Source of the DNA: Steromphala cineraria
Lineage: Eukaryota > Mollusca > Gastropoda > Trochida > Trochidae
NCBI GenBank assembly: GCA_916613615.1
Contig: OU744727.1
Span: 22,286,777 to 22,350,776 of the forward strand
DNA: 64,000 nt
Reading direction: 5' to 3'
Shown here: one piece after another, positions 39,301 through 51,300 of the stretch
Numbering within the stretch: the first letter of the stretch is position 1
Layout of the letters: the number at the start of each line of letters is the position of its first letter
Translations under genes and position numbers: made by a program
The notes under the pieces: model-generated
The model's input: only the letters and a program-made list of their open reading frames with translations
Database searches by the model: none
What the model was told of the DNA's origin: nothing

Positions 39301-42300
39301 TTAGTTTCTATCTACCAGAACGTTCCTGAGCTGACATGTTGGTTGTATGGTTTCCGTCTTATAATGACGTTTCTTAACTTTAGGTGTGTTCAACTTGGTA
39401 GTTTACAGAAAGTTTCTGGACTGTAAGTATTGTGGTTTCTGTCTTCCAGAACATTCCTTGGCTGTAAATATGTTGGTTTCTCCGACCCTGAGTCTGGCCT
39501 GCACCACTACGAGTGGAGAGTTGGAACAACCCCCAGTGCAAACGACATTCTTTCCCCAACCACCTCGGGTCTCCAGGAGATGGCCTTCTACATTCTATCA
39601 CCTGATCAACAACTTCCAGTAGGACAAACAATTTACATCACCGTGAAGGCCTACAACAAAGCAGGTAGGTACATCAGTCTGTTCAATCAAACAAATGTTT
39701 ATGTAAACGAATGTGACAGGATCTTTAATTCGTAAACACTTCTGGGTAGGCAATTCAATGAAGCATATTTACATTTATAATGTTCCATGTCAGTTGAAGT
39801 CCACAAATTCTTGCAAAATCCAGGTGGTTTCTCCGAGGTGACGTCCAATGGTTTCTACGTTGACACGAGTGCCCCCGAGGTGGTCCTTCAGCCCGATCTG
39901 GAAGCTGGTTTTGCGTCTCGTGTTGCCGGCAGCACCGTCAGCAGGAATGCTCTCAGTGTTCACTGGTCCTTCACTGACCCCGAGTCGTCCATCCTGACCC
40001 ACCATCTCTCCCTCTCCTCGCACACACACGTGCATCTCGCCCCACTCTCACTGCAGGTGTGTCTCACCTGACCTTCTTTATCAGCTACTACTCAAATCCA
40101 TATCTAGTTCCAAGCATGAGTTTATCTGAGTCTTCATCGAACACTTCATAACCTATTAAGCCATGTGAAAATCAACGGAAAGATGCAGAAGTTACATAAA
40201 ACTTGGAAGAAACATATCTTGTACAGCCCCTTGATCTTTTCATTTTGTGTTGGTATAATGTTTATAAACTGTTCATCATCCGTGTATGGTATGATTATGA
40301 CCAATAATTGTGTTTGCGGTAGCTGCCTGGTTTCGTGGAGAAGCACGTGATGACAGGACTAAGCCTGCAAGATGGCTGCAGGTACGAGGTGAAGGTCACT
40401 GCATGCAATGCTGCTGGACTCTGTACCAGTGCCATCTCCCAGCCAGTGCTCGTGGATTCATCAACACCTAACACAGGTGCGTGGTAAACCTGTTAATAGT
40501 GTTTCAGTATTATGGTCAAATATAATGCCACTTAGATTTTAGATCTGTTTCAGTATTCAAAATGAACAACAAAATGCAAGCACAAGTTAACTTCTATAAA
40601 GTATTTGTATTGCTTGCTAATGTAAGCCTGCTATATATTAAATCAGAACCCAGTTAGTGCCAAATCCAATTCTGGTTTGTTTGTTTTGTCTTTGTTTCAA
40701 ACATATTTTGCATGTTTGTTTCATTTAACAAAACATTTTTCAACCAAATGAAATTTATAAATATAAGTGCCTTTGGGAAGACCTAATGAAAAGCAATCTC
40801 TTTTTAATATGGTTGAATATATCAATCGTTACGCGCATCGTTGCTGGTCTGAACAATGATATAAAGGGGTGGCATTAGGGCAATACATAACGAGGGTGGA
40901 TCGATTTTGATGTTTTATCGGGCGTCTGGATTCAAGGAAGGATATAGTTCGACTGATACAACATCTATGGAAAAGTTCTCAGATCAGAAATACAACACGG
41001 TACATTCAGATTCAATAAAGGGTTGTGTTGCAGGGAGCCTGGCTGTGGAGACGGATCACGCGGTCGACTTGAGACGACAGGTGCCCGGCTGGATGGAGTG
41101 GACGACTAACAGCATGAACATCTCCTGGCTGGGTTTCTCTGATCTGCACTCCGGGCTGGACTCGTACACTCTCTCCCTCGGCTCTAGACCCTTCGTCTCC
41201 GATCTGAACAAGGTCTGATGTTATAACAATTTGATTTAATGAATATACATTAGGCGATAATATGCATGGAAATTCATTCTTCCAATATAGCAACACTTCA
41301 ATTTCAGTTGATATAAACATAAAGTTATAATGTGGATGGAAGTAAATGAGTGAATTAGTAGAGTTGAAGCTGTCAGCAGTAACTGAGCTATTGAACATCA
41401 GCAAGTTGGTATACAAAAGTGAGTAGACAGATAAGCAACAGGGACGAAAAGTAACACCAAAAAAAAGCGAGATCTCAGTTATGTGATGAAATTTGTCTCA
41501 GACATGTAGTGTTGGCTTCACTTCTTCAGGACGGTACACCATTTTTGGTACCTCACACATCAGGAGGGATAGAGCGGACAGAAGGAGTGGTGCAGACTGC
41601 GACTGTACCCACACAGGACATCCACTACAGACAGGTCGTCTTCGTCAGTATTACAGCCACTAACAAGGTGAGCTTCATCATATGTTGTGCTGTCCTCCAG
41701 TCGACTATCTACATGATATTCAGGTATGATGACCAGTGTTCAATATCTGCAGGTTGGTCTGACGAGCGAGCCCCTCTTAAGGGAAGTGCGCCTAGAGGAT
41801 GGAGGTGTTGTATGGCTGGTAAGGCGCTGTCTACCTTACTCTTGTCTCGGACACTGTGCTTGTGGCGCCGTACACGGTAGATGTGAAGCAACTACCTCGA
41901 CGTGTGCTCTCTTCGACAACAGTAAGAAACATCTAACATAACAAGCATTATTGAAAAGCATATTTATGAAAATTCTAGTCAGTTAAATGCTTATAGTAAA
42001 TAATATATATTTGGATATATAGATGTTTAACTTAATTTACTTTTAACACATAAAAATATGTATAACATGTAATCAATTAATCTAATGTGCTGCAAGAATA
42101 AATGTTTTACACTAACACCAAGCTCTTCAAGCAAAGGTTGTGATATATAGAAACCCGTCGGTTGAAGATTAACAGTACTTGTGCTGCAGCTGAAAATATC
42201 AGAATAAATAAATTATTTACGAATCAAATTCTGTAATGTCCTTGAGATAAAACATCATTGAGTCATAGAGTCAACTTCTGAATGCCTTCATAAGACTTTT

Positions 42301-45300
42301 GACAAAAACACTGGACGATTAGGACAATAGGTTCCGGGTAGCCTACCCCTTATAATATTCACCAAATGCTTCACATACTTAAATAGAGGACAATCATCTT
42401 TACCAAAACGTCAGTCGGAGTAAACAGCGTAATGTTTTTGTATTATAAACAATATATTACCCAAAAGTTTTTGTCAATGGTTGAAAGTATACTTGCCTAA
42501 CTTTATATATGGTGACCATTTTCAGCACGTTTCTAGTATTTCTAAACAGCATTCCTGACATGACTTAGTAGTGTATTTGTTTGACCTTTCACTTAACCAG
42601 ATACTAACAGCGAAGTGACAGTTAACGATGTGTTCAACATGACATTTCCTACCGATGTTGTTGATGTTGACGTCACTCCCTTTAACAGCGTCATGGCTGC
42701 TTCGTGGGTCGTCACACATACTGGAGGACAGCGTCCTCAAAGGTAAGGACTGCAGCGGTCATTCTTTGTTTCAACAGCTGACACTAAGCTGGGAATCGAC
42801 TGTTAAAAACCACAGAGCTAGGCATCCACAGTACCCTACTTGCCCTTTGGATTTAGTTACAAAACTTCCTCATAAAAAGGTTCGTTAGGGTAAGCCTTTG
42901 TAGACTTAGTTAAAAGTAATTTGATACAATCAGCACTGAATTGCCGATGGTTCGTTGAACCTAAAATCACATATGCCATTTACGATACATTTCACAATTA
43001 TGACTGTTTAACATTACCAATAAAAATATCGCATACCTTCCGGTTCAGAAAAATAATGTGCTCCTTTACACGTATTTTTTTTTCAAATTTTGCCACTAAA
43101 GAGATGTCCGTATAGCTTAATCAATCTGATCCAAATTTTCCAACATTCTTTCAATGCGTCACTGCAGGTACGAGTACAGTGTTGGTGAGTGTGAGGACCC
43201 AGAACCGTACGGGGTGTTCAATACGACCTCAGACCGTGTGTGGTGGGACTCGGGCACTCAGACCTTTGCAGTCATTTCTCTCCCTCAAGGTACGTAATCA
43301 TTCACGTCCCACCATCTCTCTCCCTCTATGTGCGTATTAATCCACGTCCTACCATCTCTCTCTCCCTCTATGTGCGTAATAATCCACGTCTTACCATCTC
43401 TCTCCCTCAATGTACGTAATCATCCCTGTCCTACCATCTCTCTCAAGGTACGTAACAATCCACGTCCTACCATCTCTCTCCCTCAAGGTACGTAACAATT
43501 CTATTCCTAGCATCTCTCTTCCTCAAGGTACGTAATCATCCATGTCCTACCATCTCTCTCAAAGTACGTAATCATCCACGTACTACCATCTCTTTCCCTC
43601 AAGGTACGTAATCACCCCTGTCCTACCATTTCTCATCCTCAAGGTACGTAATCATCCACGTCCTACCATCTCTTTCCCTCAAGGTACGTAACTACCCCTG
43701 TCCTACCATTTCTCATCCTCAAGGTACGTAATCATCCACGTCCTACCATCTCTTTCCCTCAAGGTACGTAATCACCCCTGTCCTACAATTTCTCAACCTC
43801 AAGGTACGTAATCATCCACGTCCTACCATCTCTTTCCCTCAAGGTACGTAATCATCCCTATCCTACCATTTCTCTCCCTCAGGGTACGTAATCATCCCTA
43901 TCCTACCATTTCTCTCCCTCAGGGTAAGTAATCATCCCTATCCTACCACATCTCTTCCTCAAGGTACGTAATCATCCATGTCCTACCATTTCTCTCTCAA
44001 GGTAACGTAATCATCCATGTCCTACCATCTCTCTCAAAGTACGTAATCATCCACGTACTACCATCTCTTTCCCTGAAGGTACGTAATCAGCCCTGTCCTA
44101 CCATCTCTTTCCCTCAAGGTACGTAATCACCCCTGTCCTACCATTTCTCATCCTCAAGGTACGTAATCACCCCTGTCCTACCATTTCTCATCATCAAGGT
44201 ACATAATCATCCACGTCCTACCATCTCTTTCCCTCAAGGTACGTAATCACCCCTGTCCTACCATTTCTCATCCTCAAGGTACGAAATCACCCCTGTCCTA
44301 CCATTTCTCATCATCAAGGTACATAATCATCCACGTCCTACCATCTCTTTCCCTCAAGGTACGTAATCATCCCTATCCTACCATTTCTCTCCCTCAAGGT
44401 ACGTAATCACCCCTGTCCTACCATTTCTCATCCTCAAGGTACGTAATCACCCCTGTCCTACCATTTCTCATCATCAAGGTACATAATCATCCACGTCCTA
44501 CCATCTCTTTCCCTCAAGGTACGTAATCATCCCTATCCTACCATTTCTCTCCCTCAAGGTACGTAATCATCCATGTCCCACCATATCTCTCCCTCAAGGT
44601 ACGTAACAATCCACGTCCTACTATCTCTCTCCCTCAAGGTACGTAACAATCCACGTCCTACCATCTCTCTCCCTCAAGGCACGTAACAATCCACGTCCTA
44701 CCATCTCTCTCCCTCAAGGTACGTAACAATCCACGTCCTACTATCTCTCTCCCTCCAGGTACGTAACAATCCACGTCCTACTATCTCTCTCCCTCAAGGT
44801 ACGTAACAATCCACGTCCTACCATCTCTCTCCCTCAAGGTACGTAACAATCCAAGTCCTACCATCTCTCTCCCTCCTACATCAATTTACTACGTATACCT
44901 GGTCAGCAACAGGTGCACTTAACTGATTCCACCATGCATGTTACCGTAATATTATTAATACGCTTTGAAGCCATGTTTGTTTCCATCTCTCTTCTATTTT
45001 CTCGGTCATCTAATTTCAACCATGCACCTTGCAACTCTGCCTCTACAACCCTTCTCCACATGCCTGTTAAAATCGCACTTACATTTCTTAACGTTCGCGG
45101 TATCTTACTCATTTGCAGGTGCGATGCTAACAACTGGCACTCAGTATTGCTTCTTTGTCCGGGCTTGGTATCAACCTGACACATTTGCTGTCTTCAAGTC
45201 TGACGGGGTTCTTGTCGATATGGCTGCTTCATCAACTCCAAGGATTCCAGGGAATAAGGTACAATGTATGCCTCATCTGATGTATCCCATACCTTTTTGC

Positions 45301-48300
45301 ATCTGTATTTTGTTTCACATTTGAATTGTTATTTGGTGTTGTGATTGTCTTTATATATTTAAAATACAATTCTAGCAAGGCTTCAGAATCAATTCTTTTC
45401 TCTTTTTTCCAATTGGTTAAAAGACTTTAACCCTAACGTTGTCCCAGGTCAAGGAATGCGGCAGCCTGACTGTCTGCAAAGACATAGACTACCAGAGGGA
45501 CGAGAGTTCCATCACGGTGAGCTGGTCGGCTCTGGTCCTCGGGCACAGCGACACTCTGCATTACATCGTCTACATAGGCACTCAGCCGGGGGGTACGTGC
45601 TCCTCGCAATGGCAATACCTCTATTGATGATACATTAATCTGAAACAAGTGCTTTGTATGTTACCGTTATCTTTTGTTTTTACAACAATAACATTATTTT
45701 TACTTTACTTCTGGTATGTTATATGCCAGTGTAATGTATATCTTTGAATTATGACAGGTATTTGAAGGAATTGAAATGGTTTGGGCTGTCTTTGGCAATC
45801 TCTTCGAATGTGTAAATGCGTTTAGAAACGACTTTGTTTTGTCATGTAAAATTGGAAAGTGGCAATGTTTCGGAATAATCTGAATGTTTGAAGGTTTTGG
45901 GGTTACTTAAAGCGTTTAATATCCAAGATCCAGTTGAATGATGGAGATAGGCATAAATAAACACTTTTACTTGTTTTAATTATTAACTCTAGATGACAGC
46001 TTAATTAGTGTTCTATTTTGTTTTCCATAATTCGTTTCTGTGTGGATGAAAAAGGAGATTCTTAAATTACCTTTAGAAAAACAGTCGTAAGCACAATAGA
46101 AATTGAGATATTGTAACCGTTATGTGGATGTACGATAAGGTTATAAGCTACCTGCCTCTCTATGGCTTATGTTTTACAAAAATAAACCACAATTGATAAG
46201 AAACACATTGGTTGTTTTGCAGCCCATGATACACACATGTCCGAGCAGCTACGAGGAGAGACGAAGTACACAGCGCAAGGCTTGAGTTTGGAGAGCAACA
46301 CTGTGTACTACAGTAGCGTGCTGGCCCGCACCGAGACGGGACTCCTGGCCTGGGCTTACTCTGATGGTGTGCAGCTCGACCTCCTGCCTCCCACTCCGGG
46401 GATAGTGCTCGATGGGACAGGTACATGTAGATGCTTATCTGCTTTCTTTAAACAGAGACTTCAAAATTCTAAAAGGGTTTCTTGAAGTGTCTTTACTCTT
46501 TAGATAGTGTCAGCTCGATGGCCTGCCGATAATCCGGAGCTAGTGCTCGATGGCACAGGTAGATATTTGTCTGTTTTCTTAAAACGGAGACTTCAAAATT
46601 ATAAGAGTATGGGGTGGAGCACAACATCCTAGTTTCTCGTGAAGTATGTATTTTTGAAAGACAATGTAGGCAAAAGTTTGTGTGTGAGCAGGGGGTGCTG
46701 ACGAGGACTACAGCAGCTCTGTTAGACGTTTCTCGGCCTGGTGGCATGGTTTCACAGATACGGACTCCGCCATCACTAGCTACTCGTGGTGTGTTGGGGC
46801 TACTGAGGACGTCGCCGACTGCAACGTAGTCAACTGGACGGATACTGGTCTTCTCACTGCATACACAGCACAGCTCGACTCTCCCTTGCTCGACGGTATG
46901 TAGAACATCTGAAGTAATTTGACAGCTGAAGTGCTTTTGTAGAATTTAGAATTGTGCATTTTTAAAACTTCAATCTTCTCTTAAAAATTCCATACACGGC
47001 TTCAACGTGCAGAATATCTTATCGAAGACACTTCGTTGTTATATATTTGTTATATGTTATATATTTTGCAGCAAATGCGTTGCCTTTAAAACCATTGAAC
47101 AAATAGTCACAAAACAATTTTAGTCAAATACTATATATCAGAGTGATACATAAACAGAGAAGGAAAAAGGAATAAAAGCAAAGTAAAATGCTATACCTCT
47201 ATGAAGAAAAGAAAATCATAATTTTTAAACAAATCATATGTACACGTTATATTCCATTCTACCTGTAAACTCTCTGCTGCAGGGAGCGTGGTCTACAGCA
47301 AGGTGTATGCAGTGGACGCAGCAGGTCACAGCAGCCCAGTCGTGGTGTCGGACGGTCTCCTCCTCGACTCCTCGCCTCCTCTCACACGGGACATCCTCTA
47401 CCTCGGCCCAAACATGCTCGCTAACCCGTCCTTTGAAGATGAACCATCTGCCAAGAGTGAGAACAATTGCAGTGTCATTCCATCTTGGAATACAATCGAT
47501 GGTTCATGCTTCAAATTGTCATCAGAAGAATCGACTCTTGCACACAGAGGAGACAAATTTGTAACTGTCGTTGGATCGATTTCCCAGACACTTGACAACC
47601 TAAATGTAGGAAAACAGTATAAAGTTTCCTTGTATGTCGGATATCCTCCACAAATTCAAATTCAGACGCCCGTTGAAATTATTATAACGTTTGGCAAAGA
47701 CGCATTTTCGTTTGCATTGGATCCAAATCCATGTACTAATGGATGCAATTCGGGCTACGAGTCTGTGATTCTATGGCACCAACACACGCAGAGAGTGACA
47801 GCGAGAGAAACCAACGCTGTGCTGACAGTCTCGTGTAGGAGCCTGAATGTAGAGTTCGTCCTGGACGACATGAGTGTTCAGACAATAGATTACTTGCCTG
47901 ATGGCGGATCGAGAACAGAGCTGGAGAATCACCTTCAGACACACGCGGTCTTCTTGCCCCACTGGGCCTCCATACATGTCGCCTGGCACTTCTTCGACCA
48001 AGAGTCGCCCGTCCTCAACTACAGACTAGCCATTGGTAAGTGTTTCCCTGGGAGCATTCAATGATTTGAACATTAATTTCATTTCAGGTATTTTAAAACT
48101 AGCTGTTTAATGAACATATTTAGCGTGAGAAAACAATCTATCTGATGTGTGTGACCTTCATTGCAGTCTCTGGTAAATTAATAATGTTTGGGACCGTAAT
48201 AGAACATTGAAATAAATGGAAAGTAGAGTTACAATATCACAGCTCATGCATAAGGATCGGGTGATAGTCAATATACTCATTATTTTTTTTTTGATACGAT

Positions 48301-51300
48301 AACGATAACAGTGGAGGTATTCTTATAGTTTGCCATTTAGATTGACAGAAGAACACTTTTTGGCTGGCCTATTCAAGCTTATTTCCTACACTGACCATCA
48401 GCGTTGTGACAGTCAACATGACCATTGCAGGTACTTCTCAAGGAGGAACGCAGCTCCAGCTGTACAGAGACTATGGGCGGCGCACTGAGGCGACGCTCAC
48501 TCTGACTTCCCCCTCCCCCGACGCCAGCCTCCACCTCTCCGTCCAGGCCACGAATGCAGCCGGTCTGGTCACCCTGGCGCACTCCCTCCCCATAACTGTG
48601 GACGTGACTCCACCCTCCTTCCAGCATGTCAGGGACGGTCAAGGTACTCTCCAGACTCATCTAGAGCCTGAACTGTGTGTGATGGCAAACTTTTTTTTTG
48701 AATGTTTTAAGTTTTGGAAGCAATCATGAATTATGCTTCTTCTTCTCTTAGTGTCTAAACTTACATGTAGGTAGTTTGTAGTATATGAGTATTTTGAGAA
48801 ATTTTAGGAAATTCACAAATGGAAAATGATTGCGTTAATTGTTGCAGTTCCTGATGTTGACTACCAATTAGGAAAGGGGATATTAATGTATGATACCGTG
48901 ACAATATATTGGAAAACATAGGTAGTTGTATATAGTTGAGAAACTTGGAAGACTCACAAAATGATTATTGATTGTGATGCTTCTTGCAGTTTCTCATGCT
49001 GACTACCAGTTAGAAAGTGTAATATCAGTCAGCTGACTCCGAGCCTTATTCTAGATCCTAGATTTAGTGTCAAAGAGAAGGTAGTCGTTTACTTTGACTG
49101 TAACTTGATACATATTCGCTGACTTACAAAGTGATCACTAGTTCCGTTTTCAGTAACCAGTGTTTACAAGCAATTAGCGAGCGAACTTTCCGTTACTTGA
49201 CTCCAGAACAATCTAGAGCCTAAACTTTAAAACCTAAAACAAATGTTATCTTTTGGTGTTTATTTTTAAGTAAAGGCAGTGATTTCAATGTTATTTTCAC
49301 ATTTTGAGAAATTCTGGAAGACTCACAAAGTGAACATAAGTTGTGTTACATGTTGCAGCGTCCGATGTTGACTACCAAATAGGAAGAGTAATATCAGTCA
49401 ACTGGGAGTTTACCGATGAAGAGTCTGGAATCAAACATTGTGACTGGGCTATTGGTACGTGCGGACTCTTGCCTTAAGAAATTTTCATGTTTTAGTTTGA
49501 AATAACCAATATTTCATTCTCACGAAAATGTGTCCTGATACTTCATTGAAAATTATATACTTTATAGTTCTTAATTTCTTTATTCCATAGGCCAAAGGCC
49601 AAAACAAATAAAGCATTACAATACACAGCATTTGTGGGTGGATGGTGGGATACACAAGTTTGTTTTCAGATTCATTAATTTCTTACATGTTACAGAAGCC
49701 TAAGTATACAATATGACAATAGAATTAAGTAGTTACATTTTGTTTATAAACATTCATGATGTGATAAACACATTTTGATAAATTCAAAAGAATGTCTCGG
49801 CATGGATTATTCATCAATTGGGTATATTTTATCATACAAGGAGGTGAATAATAATATTTTGGCAAATAGCGTTTGCGATACAAGGCATAGAGTGGGCATA
49901 CTATTAACACATGGTATTCATCTTCAGTATCGTTTCCACAGCTACAACATAATCGTCTGTCATAGGGTAGATTTATATAAATAATGTATAATCAGTTACT
50001 GTCACTTTGCCAAAGGTGCCTACATTTGCTAATATTTTACTATTGGTTGAAATGTTTGGTATGGTGTTCGTTTCCATTGTTTAGGACAATTGTGTCTATT
50101 TAAATGATTCTTTCAGACAGGAAATACAAAGGTTTGATATTGTCACACTTGATTAAGGGATATATTTTCTTTTATTCTAATGAAGATGTTTGATATATAA
50201 GAAATTGAAGTTTTTATGTATTATGTAAATAAATAATTCATTTGCTTTGGTATTCGTAGGTAATACAAAAAGGCGGGTGTGATACACGTTACCATGTAAA
50301 TGTGTGTTCTTTTAGATTTTAACTCAAGACATTTCAATATCAAAGTGATTTCATATATTCTAAGACTTCGACAGAAATCACTTTTGTAAATAAAAACTTT
50401 ACTTTTGTCAATAATCATTGCTTGTGTGCTTTGCTTTTCAATGGGGAGTAGTGATGTGAAGAGGTACAAGAGTGTGGTGTAAATATTAAATCTGCATCAA
50501 TCCTTACTTCAGATTCGTTTACTGACTTTTAATGATAATGTGCTTGAGTGCATACTGGACAAATAAAGAGATGGGTTTTTTGTAAATCTTAAATCTTATA
50601 TTATCATTACTTGCAACAAAACTTTGCTCACGCTTATACAGGGCGTACAAAGGGCGGGAGTGATGTAAAGAGGTACACGCGAGTGGTTGGCGAGAGTCAT
50701 GCGGAGTTTGAGCTGAAGGAAGAGTTGGACAGTCCACACTCCCTCCTCGTCTACTCCACCGTCCGCTGTCACAACAACGTTGGGCTCGCATCCACAGCCA
50801 CCACAGACGGGGTCAGAGTCCTCAACTCACCGCTGGTGACGTCACTGATGGTGCTTCCATACAACAGCTCAGCAGATAGATCTGGAGGCCAGTGCCACAG
50901 CAGTCAACACACTCTGAGGCTGCGCTGGGATACCACTCAAACACAAATCAAATCAATATTGGTACGTGAATGATTTTAACAGTATTTCGCTTATTTGTTT
51001 AAAAGATGGACAGGTCAGAAAGAAAGGGTCGAAAGGATGAAGTGAACAGACGGTGAGAAAGGCATTGTTTCCGCTTTCTGTGATCCGATCAGCAGCCTCA
51101 ACGATAACGTATTGGTCAGGTGGTGGATATTGGTTTGTGAAACCATGACATATATACGAGAAGATTGATGAATGTAACCATATTTAAACTGTTTCTTAAC
51201 TTATGAACCTTTGAACAGATTACTTCTTTGAGAGGCATTTTTGAACTTGGAATGACGATAATTCAGAGGAATATATGGATGACAACTTCTTTGTTCATTT

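Noticed and set aside
41502..41529. Upstream acceptor for exon 40 at 41501
   Set aside because: Using it breaks the phase from exon 39; the cag at 41529 keeps phase 0 and the FN3 pattern.
43275..44878. CRISPR-like array
   Set aside because: Units are contiguous without unique spacers, and the sequence is a eukaryotic intron minisatellite; the same holds for 6500-9230 and 57655-59370.
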